Notes: generated by a model from the sequence alone, not told the origin. Positions 1 to 9,546 are shown, numbered from the stretch's first letter. The stretch is DNA of 64,000 nucleotides from an uncultured Bacteroidales bacterium (GCA_934695325.1 CAKUVD010000004.1:62001-126000), one strand, 5' to 3'. Made by a program: numbers and translations.

Positions 1-1
1 C

Positions 2-1972
2 ATTTTCTCGACACCGCTGTATGCGGAGTTCATGGACACCAAGTTCAATATCATTGACACGCCGGGCGCTGACGACTTTGTCGGCGGTGCTGTATCGGCA
101 TTCAAGGTGTGTGAGAACGGAATACTCGTCATCAATGCCCAGCACGGGGTGGAAGTGGGAACGGAGATATATGCCCGCTATGCTGAGCAGTATAAAGTGC
201 CTGTCATAATAGCTGTGAACCAGCTTGACAGCGAAAAGGCTGACTGGGAATCCGTACAGTCAAGTATGAAAGAGGCTTTCGGGAACAAGCCTGTCATAGT
301 TCAGTTCCCAGTGAATCCAGGGCCGTCATTCGACGGATTCGTGGATGTCCTGAAGATGAAATACTATCATTTCAAGGACGACAATGGAGCCAGAGAAGAT
401 CTGGAAATCCCTGAAAATCTGAAAGATGAAGCAGAGCTTCTGCGCCAGGCGCTTATAGAGACTGCCGCAGAATATGATGATACATTGATGGAGAAATTCT
501 TCGACGCCGGCTCGCTTACGGAAGATGAGATACGCAAGGGTCTGGGCATCGGAATCAGGGAGGGAAAGGTCCTTCCTGTATTCTGCCTCTCGGCAAAGAA
601 GGATATCGGAGTGAAGAGACTTATGGAATTCACCATCAAGACTTCAGCTTCACCCGAGATAACAAAGACAATGACTAAGGACGGAGAGGAGATCAAGTGC
701 AAGCAGGATGCCCCTACGACCTTGTTCATATATAAGACGGATGTGGAGCCTCATCTCGGCGAGGTGTCATACTTCAAGGTTATGAGCGGCGAGCTGGACG
801 AGGGAATGGATCTGGAGGATGCCGCTACCGGAAACCGTGAGAGAATCTCTACCATATATGCCGTGGCCGGGGCGAAGAAGGAGAAAGTGACGGATATGAT
901 GGCCGGAGACATAGGCTGCACCGTGAAATTGCGTGCCGGAAAGACTAATGTGACATTGTCACAGCCGGGAACCAATATCTCTTATGAGCCGATAAAATTC
1001 CCGTCCCCTAAGTACCGCACAGCAATAAAGGCCAAGGTGCAGGCTGACGAGACCAAGCTCGGAGACGCTCTCAACAAGATTTCCGCACAGGATCCGACAG
1101 TCATCGTGGAATACTCCAAGGAACTGAAACAGACCATACTAAGCGGCCAGGGAGAGCAGCACATAAACGTGGTCAAATGGCGCCTGGAGAATGAGTTCAA
1201 GGTCAATATAGAGCTTTACCCTCCTAAAATTCCATATCGCGAGACCATCACCAAGATGGCCACGGCAGAATACCGCCATAAGAAACAGTCCGGCGGCGCC
1301 GGTCAGTTCGGCGAGGTTCATCTGCTGATATGCCCTATCGTAGAGGGAGTGCCGTTCACTAACAAGTTCAAGATTGACGGAAAGGATGTCACGCTTAACG
1401 TCAAGAGCCAGGAGGCGTACAATCTTGACTGGGGCGGAAGGCTGGAGTTCTACAACTGCGTCGTCGGAGGCGCTATTGATGCCCGTTTTATGCCGGCCAT
1501 CCTGAAAGGAATAATGGAGAAGATGACGGAAGGCCCTCTTACCGGCTCGTATGCACGAGATATCCGTGTGTTCGTGTATGACGGAAAGATGCACCCTGTG
1601 GATTCCAATGAGATCTCGTTCATCCTTGCGGCACGCAATGCCTTTAAAGAGGCGTTCCGTAATGCCGGACCGAAAATTATGGAGCCTATCTATAATCTTG
1701 AGGTGCTCACTCCTGGCGAGTATATGGGAGCCTGTATGTCGGATCTGCAGAACAGACGTGCTATCATAGAGGGAATGGGCAGCGAGAAAGGTTTCGAGGT
1801 CATCAAGGCAAGGGTTCCTCTCGCCGAGCTCTACAGGTATTCTACCGCTCTCAGTTCACTGACGTCAGGCAGCGCTACATTCACCATGCAGTTCGCCGAC
1901 TACCAGCCGGTTCCTGGCGATGTGCAGACGAAACTGCTTGCGGAGTATGCCGCCCATGATACTGAAGAGTAA
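2..1972 (+). CDS. Elongation factor G paralogue, EF-G2-like (5' end outside window)
   Basis: This is a translational GTPase-family protein of the EF-G type, which acts on the ribosome in tRNA-mRNA translocation. The frame is already open at base 2, so the N-terminus with the P-loop lies outside the window. What is visible is switch II (DTPGADDF), a G4 motif of the form NQLD, domain II, domain III and a complete domain IV with the EF-G signature YRETI and KKQSGGAGQFGE. The oddity is in the GTPase centre: canonical EF-G has DTPGHVDF, whose histidine activates the water, and here it is alanine; G4 is NQLD rather than NKxD. A paralogue that translocates without GTP hydrolysis (EF-G2) is known from Bacteroides thetaiotaomicron, where it serves during carbon starvation. 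Assignment to that type is inference from the missing histidine. A rho-independent terminator follows the stop. Confidence 0.88.
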   Translation: MFSTPLYAEFMDTKFNIIDTPGADDFVGGAVSAFKVCENGILVINAQHGVEVGTEIYARYAEQYKVPVIIAVNQLDSEKADWESVQSSMKEAFGNKPVIVQFPVNPGPSFDGFVDVLKMKYYHFKDDNGAREDLEIPENLKDEAELLRQALIETAAEYDDTLMEKFFDAGSLTEDEIRKGLGIGIREGKVLPVFCLSAKKDIGVKRLMEFTIKTSASPEITKTMTKDGEEIKCKQDAPTTLFIYKTDVEPHLGEVSYFKVMSGELDEGMDLEDAATGNRERISTIYAVAGAKKEKVTDMMAGDIGCTVKLRAGKTNVTLSQPGTNISYEPIKFPSPKYRTAIKAKVQADETKLGDALNKISAQDPTVIVEYSKELKQTILSGQGEQHINVVKWRLENEFKVNIELYPPKIPYRETITKMATAEYRHKKQSGGAGQFGEVHLLICPIVEGVPFTNKFKIDGKDVTLNVKSQEAYNLDWGGRLEFYNCVVGGAIDARFMPAILKGIMEKMTEGPLTGSYARDIRVFVYDGKMHPVDSNEISFILAARNAFKEAFRNAGPKIMEPIYNLEVLTPGEYMGACMSDLQNRRAIIEGMGSEKGFEVIKARVPLAELYRYSTALSSLTSGSATFTMQFADYQPVPGDVQTKLLAEYAAHDTEE

Positions 1973-2024
1973 TACCGATGATTTCAGTGTGCAAGACAGC
2001 TGCTCTGTGCACTGATATGATTTG

Positions 2025-2062
2025 AAAGGGGCTGACTAATACTTTTTAGCCAGCCCCTTTTT
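2025..2062 (+). terminator. Rho-independent terminator after EF-G2-like gene
   Basis: A 10-bp stem (AAAGGGGCTG paired with CAGCCCCTTT) is followed by a short T-tract. It sits about 50 bases after the EF-G2-like stop and faces the 3' end of the minus-strand permease, so it may work in both directions. Confidence 0.75.
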
Positions 2063-2158
2063 CTTGTTCTTCGGTGAGGTGGCATCGTCCCCGGATATTC
2101 ATTTACAGAGGAATATATTTGCTTTTCAGTCACCCTCATTCATCGTAGCAGAGGCGAT

Positions 2159-4345
2159 TTACCGCATCTGCCTGCGGAGTATCAGCGTTATGCCGCATAT
2201 TGCCAGAAGGGCAGGGAAGAACCATTTGAAAATCAGCATCCAGATGAATGCGCTGCTCTTCGAGATTCGTATGGTATTGTCCACTGGACTCTGACGCGAT
2301 ATGTCCACAGGGAGTCTTCCTCCGGAGAGCCAGTTGAACACACCTGTACGGAAAGTGGAATTGTATGCCTTGAGCGACTTCCTTTTTATGGACATCTCTG
2401 CATTGGACAGGCAGTCGGCATCTCCCAGCACTATAACCCTTTGCTCCCGACCTTCTATCTGGCGGCAGAGTGCTACGCCGAGCATGGAACCTCTCGCTAG
2501 CTCAAGGGCAGGAGTGCATAGCCAGGAGGACTCGGCATTGACAGAAAGTGCTGCGGCTGAAGGCATTGACACCGGCAGTCCTGCGGCAAGGTATCGGCTC
2601 AGCGCCACGGCCGCCTCCGTGACGGTACCTGGAATCAGGTCAGGGGCAGCAGGACTGCCAGGAAGCGTGAGTATGGTGTCCGCTACGCTGACGCCAAGAT
2701 ACGATAGCAGCCAGTCCACCTGTGCGGCATCTTCCTGCTCTACGGTCAGCAGAAGATTGCCACCGTGCTCCAGATATGACAGGATATTGCGCTGCTCATC
2801 CGGGCTTATCGGACGGGACGGGTCGGCGATGACCAGCAAGTCAGGGGCGACGGTGGAATCCGCATTGACCTGGACCACATCGAATCCGGTATTGACGAGA
2901 GAGGACCTGGAGTCCTTGTCTGCGGCGAACCCGCTGTAGTCGCCGTCTTCGTCCCTGACGATGCTGCGCTCCCCGTGCCCTGCCAGAAAACCGGCGGTCA
3001 ATGCTCCATCCTCCAATCGGGCCAATGCTGATGTTATCTCCTGTTCTCCCGGGTATTTGGTCATGTCGTCATAGATCCGCAGCCATGTCCTTCTGCCGTC
3101 GGCGGTCATCATCTCCTTGACCACGTGATTCTTCTCCCCGGAGAGGTCTATGACGTTATGTATCTCGTCAGGCGTCAGTACTTTCCTCCATGGGATGCGC
3201 AGTCCTTCAGCCATTTTCATCGCCAGCTCCTCCGTGCTCATGCCTCCTGTGCCGTAATCTGAGTTATGATACGGCTCGTCGTAATAATAGATGTATTTCA
3301 TCCGGATGTCCGGCTTGAAGCGCAGATACATCTTGAACCTGTCCTTGTCTTCATTGATAGTGGAGGGAGCGGCGAACCAGCAGTCATAATCCGCCACGTT
3401 CACGTATGTGGTGATGCAGAGCGGCCCTTGAATCGCCTTGATGGCGGCGATGCTGTTGTCTGTCAATGTGTTTGCCCGTATCTGGCTGGCATCGTGATAG
3501 AATATGAGCCTGGGCCTGGAACTGGCGTATCCGAGCAGGACGAGAGCGACTGTGGTGCATACGTATCTGACGGCACAGGCGAGTCTGCATCTGTCCCTGC
3601 GGTACTGGAGCAGGAAGACGCAGTAGCAGAAGAAAAGCGCGATGACGATTCCAAAATATATTATATCTTCCGATGAAATCAGGCCAGAGGTGAGCTGTGA
3701 CGTCCTTCCTGACAGGGAGGCCCAGTATGTCAAGTCGCGCACTATCGCGATGTCCTGTCCCATTCCCGCCAGCTTGTTGAGGAAGCCGAGCGTGACCAGA
3801 GTGAGTATGGCCGCCACTATCTGGTAACTGGTGAGGCAGGACATAAACATTCCTATGGCGGAATATGCCCAGAAAAGCAGCAGCTGACCTGTCATTCCGC
3901 TGAATATCAGTCCATAATCTGTGTCGGGAACGTGGCAGACAGTGAATACTGTCGCAGGGAGAGTCAGCGCTGTCATTATCAGGGACAGTACAATCATTGA
4001 CAAGTACTTGCCCATGATAATCTGCAATGACGATACAGGAGAGGAGTAGAGCAGCTTGATGGCTCCGTTGCTCATGTCACGGCTCATAAGTCCCATCGTC
4101 AGCAGCGGGATGAACATATAGAGGTTGCTCCTTATGACGCTCCAGAGGCCTCCGACACGTGAGAATATGCTGTATGTGATGTTGCTGGCGCCTCCGAAAA
4201 GTTCCAGGTCGTCGGCCAGTGACGAGATGCTGTCAGTGAATGTCTGATAGGCCTGGAAGGTGAAGATGACTATGATTATCCACGCTATCGGTGAAAAGAA
4301 GAGCTGGCTCAGCTCCGCTCTGCATATTGCCTTTATTTGTCTCAT
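2159..4345 (-). CDS. ABC-2 permease fused to GldG-like domain (GldF-GldG fusion)
   Basis: This is the membrane part of an ABC exporter of the GldFG type. Residues 1 to about 270 form an ABC-2 permease with about six membrane segments (for example ILTLVTLGFLNKLAG). Residues from about 290 to 680 form a GldG/IFT52-like periplasmic domain (ABC-type uncharacterised transport family) with GFLAGHGE and LLVIADPSRPISPDEQ, and a last membrane segment near 700-725 anchors the C-terminus. In flavobacteria GldF and GldG are separate proteins needed for gliding; here they are one 728-residue chain. The ATPase gene lies upstream on the same strand, 158 bases away. The substrate is unknown. The gene carries seven CATG tetranucleotides, a word almost absent from many genes in the window, which may point to a different history. 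Confidence 0.8.
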   Translation of the reverse strand: MRQIKAICRAELSQLFFSPIAWIIIVIFTFQAYQTFTDSISSLADDLELFGGASNITYSIFSRVGGLWSVIRSNLYMFIPLLTMGLMSRDMSNGAIKLLYSSPVSSLQIIMGKYLSMIVLSLIMTALTLPATVFTVCHVPDTDYGLIFSGMTGQLLLFWAYSAIGMFMSCLTSYQIVAAILTLVTLGFLNKLAGMGQDIAIVRDLTYWASLSGRTSQLTSGLISSEDIIYFGIVIALFFCYCVFLLQYRRDRCRLACAVRYVCTTVALVLLGYASSRPRLIFYHDASQIRANTLTDNSIAAIKAIQGPLCITTYVNVADYDCWFAAPSTINEDKDRFKMYLRFKPDIRMKYIYYYDEPYHNSDYGTGGMSTEELAMKMAEGLRIPWRKVLTPDEIHNVIDLSGEKNHVVKEMMTADGRRTWLRIYDDMTKYPGEQEITSALARLEDGALTAGFLAGHGERSIVRDEDGDYSGFAADKDSRSSLVNTGFDVVQVNADSTVAPDLLVIADPSRPISPDEQRNILSYLEHGGNLLLTVEQEDAAQVDWLLSYLGVSVADTILTLPGSPAAPDLIPGTVTEAAVALSRYLAAGLPVSMPSAAALSVNAESSWLCTPALELARGSMLGVALCRQIEGREQRVIVLGDADCLSNAEMSIKRKSLKAYNSTFRTGVFNWLSGGRLPVDISRQSPVDNTIRISKSSAFIWMLIFKWFFPALLAICGITLILRRQMR

Positions 4346-4503
4346 TACCTGTTTTTCCGTGCTGCTATATGATCCTGAAAAATGACTCCATGAGCTTTAT
4401 CTGTCGTTTCCTGAAATAGTATGTATGACGATTTTGAAGAATGCTGATATGTTTATATTAACAGACGCTTTGTGTCTGCCTGTGTCGTTCAATGCAAACA
4501 TTC

Positions 4504-5445
4504 TCAAAGTCTGCTAAGGAACTTGAATATGTCGTCCGCAGACGGGGCTTCCTTCATTATTTCGTGCAGATGCCAGCCGTTCTCGGAGGACAATGCGATT
4601 ATCTTTTCGCATACCGTGTCGGCGTCTCCGGTTATGGCGAGGCGTATGAAACCGGGATGCTGCTCCGACGGAGAGACAGCATTGACCTCGGGAATGGACA
4701 GAAGGACTTCATCCGCAGGCATTGACCCCATCGATACGAGGACTGCGTCACGGTGGATTGTCCTGGTGAACTCGCCGAGGCTGTCATCGAACACCAGATG
4801 GCCGGATGACATCATCAGGATATGGTCGCAGGAGAGCTCCACTTCGTGCAGGATATGCGTCGAGAGAAGGACAAGGCAGTCTTCAGCGATATCGTGTATC
4901 AGATGCCTGATTTCTACTATCTGTATAGGATCCAGACCATTAGTAGGCTCGTCCAGGACAATGCAGGACGGCTTGTGTATTATCGCCTGTGCGATTCCGG
5001 CCCTCTGCTGATAGCCTCCCGACAGATGCTTTAAGAGTCTCTTGCGGTACTTCTCCAGCCCGCATCTTGATATGGCCTCGTCCACGGCCCTGCCGCTGTC
5101 CACCATAAGCCTGAGTTCGGCTGAGTAGCGCAAATATTCCTCAACTGTGAGGTCAGGGAGAAGAGGCGGCTTCTGCGGAAGGAATCCGATGTGCCGCTTT
5201 GCCTCCACAGGGGCTTTCTGGATGCTGTAGCCATTTATGGTGACGTCCCCATCCGTCGGAGTGAGGACTCCGCATATTATGTTCATCAATGTGGACTTTC
5301 CTGCTCCGTTCGCGCCGAGGAGGCCTGTCACGTGATGTCCTCCGAGTTGTGCCGAAACATCGTCTACCGCCGTGAAGCTTCCGGAGTATCTGTGCGTTAT
5401 ATGGCTTATGCTGACTTGAGTGCTGTCGTGCGTTGGATTCTCCAT
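4504..5445 (-). CDS. ABC transporter ATP-binding protein (GldA/BcrA type)
   Basis: This is the cytoplasmic ATPase that powers the downstream GldFG-like permease. Walker A is GANGAGKST (about residues 41-49), the signature is LSGGYQQR, Walker B is CIVLDEPTNGLDP and the H-loop is STH. The length of 313 residues and the C-terminal extension of about 80 residues fit the GldA/CcmA-like group. It is first in a two-gene minus-strand unit. The 158 bases between its stop and the permease start contain no gene; the only structure seen there is a weak 5-bp stem. Upstream, a minus-strand TAATTTAG near 5475 is a possible weak -7 box. The pairing with a fused permease is clear from position; what is exported cannot be told. 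Confidence 0.88.
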   Translation of the reverse strand: MENPTHDSTQVSISHITHRYSGSFTAVDDVSAQLGGHHVTGLLGANGAGKSTLMNIICGVLTPTDGDVTINGYSIQKAPVEAKRHIGFLPQKPPLLPDLTVEEYLRYSAELRLMVDSGRAVDEAISRCGLEKYRKRLLKHLSGGYQQRAGIAQAIIHKPSCIVLDEPTNGLDPIQIVEIRHLIHDIAEDCLVLLSTHILHEVELSCDHILMMSSGHLVFDDSLGEFTRTIHRDAVLVSMGSMPADEVLLSIPEVNAVSPSEQHPGFIRLAITGDADTVCEKIIALSSENGWHLHEIMKEAPSADDIFKFLSRL

Positions 5446-5618
5446 AGAGTCTGTCTTTTTATCTTGCTAAATTAGTGACTTCTCCTGTTCCTGGCAATCC
5501 TCATTTATGACTAGTTTGGTCGGCCGTTTTTGTGTATGGGGCTTGTGGAAGCCCTGAAAAAATTTGCAACTGCCATTTTTTTTCGCAACTTGCCGAATAA
5601 ACTATAATTCATTTATTT

Positions 5619-5960
5619 ATGGCAAGCAACTTCACATTACGCCCCGGGGTGGCAGCCATCGTTTTCGCCACAGTATTCATCCTGTCGTCCATCCTTCAGC
5701 CAGATATGCAAGGACTCGTCAAGAGCGCCTTGAACGGATGCCTCTGCGTCGCATTCTACGCATTGTGCTTCAATCTCATCCGTATAAATGGCAAGTTCAG
5801 ATGGGGAAAGTTTATCGCAGCATTTCTCGGGTCCTACATTGTCCTTATCGCATTATATTCCATAATTTCTTGTGAAAGGCACTGCCCCGAGACATTCGTC
5901 ACGCCTCTTTTCATACTTATCCCGCTCTATGCAGGAATGGTGAGAAAAGAGAAGGAATAG
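5619..5960 (+). CDS. Small membrane protein, unknown function
   Basis: I do not recognise this 113-residue protein. It has three or four hydrophobic stretches (about residues 11-26, 38-52, 64-83 and 92-106) and ends in a basic tail (RKEKE), so it is probably an inner-membrane protein. It stands alone between the divergent ABC unit and the S46 peptidase gene. The upstream region 5446-5618 holds the ABC start region and AT-rich sequence without another gene. Codon use resembles that of its neighbours, which supports real coding. Confidence 0.6.
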   Translation: MASNFTLRPGVAAIVFATVFILSSILQPDMQGLVKSALNGCLCVAFYALCFNLIRINGKFRWGKFIAAFLGSYIVLIALYSIISCERHCPETFVTPLFILIPLYAGMVRKEKE

Positions 5961-5987
5961 CACGCAGACGGAATACTAAAAAAGAGT

Positions 5988-5995
5988 TATCTTTG
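5988..5995 (+). promoter_or_regulatory. Promoter -7 box (TATCTTTG) for S46 peptidase
   Basis: TATCTTTG matches the Bacteroidota -7 consensus TAnnTTTG exactly. The expected start point is near 6001, giving a leader of about 50 bases. The leader can fold a 7-bp hairpin (CTCAAGC with GCTTGGG, about 6000-6026). Confidence 0.7.
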
Positions 5996-6050
5996 TATGC
6001 TCAAGCTTCACTCGGGGCTTGGGCATATATAATTTAAACTATCGACATCA

Positions 6051-8204
6051 ATGAAGAAAACACTGATTGCACTGTCGGCGTTCCTGATGCTCTCGCTGGG
6101 AGCCCGCGCCGACGAGGGAATGTGGCTGCTGCCGCTCCTTCAGAAGATGAACAGCAAGGCGATGGAGAATATCGGCTGCAGGCTGACTCCTGAGCAGATA
6201 TATGACATCAACCATAACTCGCTGAAAGACGCCATCGTACAGTTCGGCGGAGGATGCACAGGCGAGATGATATCCGACAAGGGCCTTCTCGTGACGAACC
6301 ATCACTGCGGCTATGGAAGCATCCAGAAACTCAGCACCCCCGAGCACAACTATCTGGAAGACGGATACTGGGCTATGAAGAATACGGACGAACTGCCGGT
6401 ACCTGGCCTCACGGTGCGCTTCCTGCAGAGTATGTCGGACGTTACGGACGTACTGGAGAAGACCAGGTCTGCCGCTCTGAAGGAATACAAGGACAGCGCA
6501 AACGTGGAGGAACTCGCGGAGAAGGCATACCAGGCTGCACGCCAGCAGCTTATCAGCACGGCAGAGACAGCCAATCCGAACTGCGAGGTCCGCATCGTGA
6601 ACTTCTACAATGACAACGTAAGCTACCTCATAATCGACAAGGTATATCGCGACGTCCGTTTCGTGGGAGCCCCTCCTGCATCCATGGGCAAGTTCGGCGG
6701 CGAGACGGATAACTGGATGTGGCCGCGCCACACCTGCGACTTCTCGATGTTCCGAGTATATGCCGGCAAGGACAATGAGCCTGCCGACTATTCCGAGGAC
6801 AATGTCCCTATGACTCCGCGCCAGTCTCTGAAAGTCTCACTGAAAGGCGTCAATGAAGGCGACTTCGCGATGGTGATGGGATACCCTGGACGCACCCAGA
6901 GATTCCAGACAGCGTCAATGCTGGAGCAGATGATCAAGAGACAGGACGTCAGCATCGCCGCCAGGACATTGAGACAGAGCATAATGAAGGAAGGTATGGA
7001 GGCGGATCCTTCTGTACGTCTCCAGTATGCGAACAAATATGCTGGTTCTGCAAATGGCTGGAAAAAGTGGATAGGCGAGAAGAAGGCGTTCGAAAACCTG
7101 GACATCATCGGCCGTGAGGAGCGGAAAGAGGCGGACTTTATGAAATGGGTCAATGCCAGCAAGAAGCGCAAGGCTGCATACGGATCTGCATTGACAGACA
7201 TAAAGAACAGCATCGACGAGACATCCGCGGACGAACTTGCCTACAGGCTTCTCCTCGAGGCGCCATTCAATATCGGACTGTGCGACCTCGTCGGTGAATT
7301 CGCTCAGGGGATGATGGGCCAGCTGCAGGCCAATGCAGAAGATACCTTGGCTGCGCTGCAGGCTGGAAAGGATGCTGTCTCATACAAGGACTACTACGAG
7401 CCGCTTGAGCGCAAGATGGCTGCCGGACTGCTGAAATTCTACCGCGACAATGCCAGGCCTTCCGATTTTCTGGAGATTGACGGCTGCGATTTTGCGACTA
7501 TGGACATTGACGCTTATGTCAATGACCTTTTCGACCATAGTTTCCTGGCTTCGGAGGCTAATCTGAAGAACGCCGACCTGAAATCCAGATCCGATTTCGC
7601 CAATGACCCTGCGGTGACGCTCTACAATGCCATTGTCTCGGTATATCTGAATCTTCGCACGCCTCTGATGAAGGCGAACGCGGCTCTTTCAGCCGGAAGC
7701 AAGGCTTTTGCGGCCGGACTACTCGAGTGGGAGAAGGGCAAGCCGTCTTATCCTGATGCGAACTCCACTATGCGCCTTACCTATGGTACCGTAAAGGGTT
7801 ACTCCCCAGCTGACGGGGTTGTCTATAGATATTATACGACTCTCGCAGGCGTGATGGAAAAGGAAGACCCGGACAATTATGAATTCCGCGTACCTGCCAA
7901 GGTGAAGGCTCTATACGAGGCAAAGGATTTCGGTCAGTATGCCAATGCAGATGGCATGGTTCCTACTTGCTTCCTTACGAACTGCGATATTACGGGAGGA
8001 AACTCAGGAAGCCCTGTGCTTGATGCCGAGGGCCGCCTCATCGGTCTTGCGTTTGACGGAAACTGGGAGTCTATGTCCAGCGATGTGATGTTCGAGCCGG
8101 ACCTTCAGAGGTGCATCTGCGTGGATATACGCTATGTGCTGTTTATGATGGACAAGTTCGGTGGCGCCGGATACCTGCTGAACGAGATGAATATAGAGAT
8201 GTAG
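6051..8204 (+). CDS. dpp7: S46 family dipeptidyl-peptidase, DPP7 type
   Basis: This is a secreted, periplasmic or cell-surface serine exopeptidase that removes dipeptides from peptide N-termini and feeds peptide catabolism in asaccharolytic and gut Bacteroidota. A signal peptide covers residues 1-20 (cut after ARA). The catalytic triad is visible: His85 in TNHHCGY, Asp230 in RHTCDFS and Ser652 in GGNSGSP. The residue that sets S1 specificity in this family is glycine here (Gly670 in AFDGNWE). DPP11 enzymes have arginine at this place and cut after Asp/Glu, so this sequence is of the DPP7 type with preference for hydrophobic P1 residues. The length of 717 residues is normal. It has its own promoter (5988-5995) and the Mrp gene follows closely. 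Confidence 0.93.
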   Translation: MKKTLIALSAFLMLSLGARADEGMWLLPLLQKMNSKAMENIGCRLTPEQIYDINHNSLKDAIVQFGGGCTGEMISDKGLLVTNHHCGYGSIQKLSTPEHNYLEDGYWAMKNTDELPVPGLTVRFLQSMSDVTDVLEKTRSAALKEYKDSANVEELAEKAYQAARQQLISTAETANPNCEVRIVNFYNDNVSYLIIDKVYRDVRFVGAPPASMGKFGGETDNWMWPRHTCDFSMFRVYAGKDNEPADYSEDNVPMTPRQSLKVSLKGVNEGDFAMVMGYPGRTQRFQTASMLEQMIKRQDVSIAARTLRQSIMKEGMEADPSVRLQYANKYAGSANGWKKWIGEKKAFENLDIIGREERKEADFMKWVNASKKRKAAYGSALTDIKNSIDETSADELAYRLLLEAPFNIGLCDLVGEFAQGMMGQLQANAEDTLAALQAGKDAVSYKDYYEPLERKMAAGLLKFYRDNARPSDFLEIDGCDFATMDIDAYVNDLFDHSFLASEANLKNADLKSRSDFANDPAVTLYNAIVSVYLNLRTPLMKANAALSAGSKAFAAGLLEWEKGKPSYPDANSTMRLTYGTVKGYSPADGVVYRYYTTLAGVMEKEDPDNYEFRVPAKVKALYEAKDFGQYANADGMVPTCFLTNCDITGGNSGSPVLDAEGRLIGLAFDGNWESMSSDVMFEPDLQRCICVDIRYVLFMMDKFGGAGYLLNEMNIEM

Positions 8205-8253
8205 CCTTGTGACTAAGCCGCTTGGAGACCAGGCGGCTGTTAAATTATGTAAT

Positions 8254-9327
8254 ATGTTGAAAGAAAATGAAATAATGAAAATGCTCTACGATGTCAAGCA
8301 TCCCGCCAAGGGTGACCGGAACATCGTCGAGCTGGGGATCGTGGACAAGGCGGAGATAGATGGGGACAAGGTGACATTGACCCTGGCCTTCCCTAAGCAT
8401 CGCGACCCTCTTACGGAGTATATCGTCGGCAGTGCGAAAGCCGCCATATATCGCCACGCACCTGAGGTCAAGGAAGTGGAGGTGAAGACCGTCGTGAAGG
8501 ATGAGAGCGCACCTAAGAAGCAGACGGGGCTGAACCTGTCACTGGATGAGGTGAACAATGTCCGCCACATCATCGGCGTGGCTTCCGGAAAAGGAGGCGT
8601 GGGCAAGTCTACCGTAGCAGTGAATCTGGCAGTGGCATTGGCCCGTCTCGGATATAAGGTCGGGCTCGCCGATGCGGACGTCTATGGCCCATCGGTGCCT
8701 AAGATGACGGCCACGGAGGGGGCGCTTCCTGAGGCCGTCAAGGAAGGCGACAGCGAAATCATAATGCCTATCGAAAAGTATGGTGTGAAGTGGATGTCCA
8801 TCGGATATTTCGCTGAACCGGGACAGGCTCTTATCTGGAGAGGGCCTATGGCGTGCAATGCGTTGAAACAGATGATTCTGCAGGTGCGCTGGGGAATCCT
8901 GGACTATCTGCTCATTGATATGCCCCCCGGAACCGGCGACATCCATATCTCGCTGGTACAGGACATTCCGATGGAGGGCGCAGTCATAGTGACGACCCCT
9001 CAGGACGTGGCCTTGGCGGATGTGGAGAAAGGCGTGGATATGTTCAGGAACAAGAACATAAACCGTCGTATCTTCGGTATCGTGGAGAATATGTCGTGGT
9101 TCACTCCTGCCGAACTGCCTGAGAACAAGTATTATATCTTCGGCAAGGATGGAGGGCGAAAGATGGCCGAGAAATACGGCGTGCCGCTGCTCGGGCAGAT
9201 TCCTATCGTGCAGAGCATCCGTGAGAACGGAGACTCCGGTGAGCCTGCCGCCTTGTCGTCACGCCCTGACGGGCTGGCCTTCATAGACTTGGCGGAAAAA
9301 CTGGTCAAGGCAGTGGATATGCCGTAG
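8254..9327 (+). CDS. mrp: Mrp/ApbC-type Fe-S cluster carrier ATPase
   Basis: This protein belongs to the Mrp/NBP35 P-loop ATPases, which carry and deliver iron-sulfur clusters in the cytoplasm. An N-terminal MIP18/DUF59 domain is followed by a deviant Walker A motif GKGGVGKST and by DMPPGTGD, both hallmarks of the family. The frame is open from a GTG at 8209, five bases after the dpp7 stop, but family members start close to the DUF59 helix. I therefore prefer the ATG at 8254, which gives MLKENEIMKMLYDV. The CxxC pair seen in many Mrp proteins is not obvious in this sequence. It may be co-transcribed with the peptidase gene, though the two have no functional link that I can see. Confidence 0.9.
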   Translation: MLKENEIMKMLYDVKHPAKGDRNIVELGIVDKAEIDGDKVTLTLAFPKHRDPLTEYIVGSAKAAIYRHAPEVKEVEVKTVVKDESAPKKQTGLNLSLDEVNNVRHIIGVASGKGGVGKSTVAVNLAVALARLGYKVGLADADVYGPSVPKMTATEGALPEAVKEGDSEIIMPIEKYGVKWMSIGYFAEPGQALIWRGPMACNALKQMILQVRWGILDYLLIDMPPGTGDIHISLVQDIPMEGAVIVTTPQDVALADVEKGVDMFRNKNINRRIFGIVENMSWFTPAELPENKYYIFGKDGGRKMAEKYGVPLLGQIPIVQSIRENGDSGEPAALSSRPDGLAFIDLAEKLVKAVDMP

Positions 9328-9372
9328 AACATGATTTTTCCGACCAGGGCTTTCAATTTGGCAAGAAAAAAG

Positions 9373-9403
9373 TTGCTTAATTCACCAAGTCGCCGTAATT
9401 TTG
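9373..9403 (+). promoter_or_regulatory. Promoter of tRNA-Ser unit (-33 and -7)
   Basis: The sequence has GTTG (-33, 9372-9375) followed after about 20 bases by TAATTTTG (-7, 9396-9403), a full match to TAnnTTTG. The start point would be near 9410, about 48 bases before the tRNA. Confidence 0.65.
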
Positions 9404-9457
9404 ATGTCTGTGAACTTGAAGCGACGCCATAATGGTGCCCGGAGAGGAAAATTAATA

Positions 9458-9546
9458 GGAAGCGTGTCCGAGTGGTTGAAGGAGGCTGCCTCGAAAACAG
9501 TTGACCGCCCTAAAGCGGTTCGCAGGTTCGAATCCTGCCGCTTCCG
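9458..9546 (+). tRNA. tRNA-Ser (anticodon CGA)
   Basis: The acceptor stem GGAAGCG pairs with CGCTTCC, with discriminator G at 9546. The T-arm is GCAGG-TTCGAAT-CCTGC. The long variable arm (about 9501-9522, ACCGC and GCGGT) marks a class II tRNA. The anticodon loop CTCGAAA gives anticodon CGA at 9492-9494, reading UCG. The CCA end is not encoded. Position 31-39 of the anticodon stem appears as a C-A mismatch. The gene is a stand-alone unit with its own promoter and terminator. Confidence 0.92.

Noticed and set aside
2301..2939. 212-codon plus-strand frame opposite the GldFG gene
   Set aside because: It lies wholly antisense to a well-supported permease gene and has serine-rich shadow composition without any family motif.
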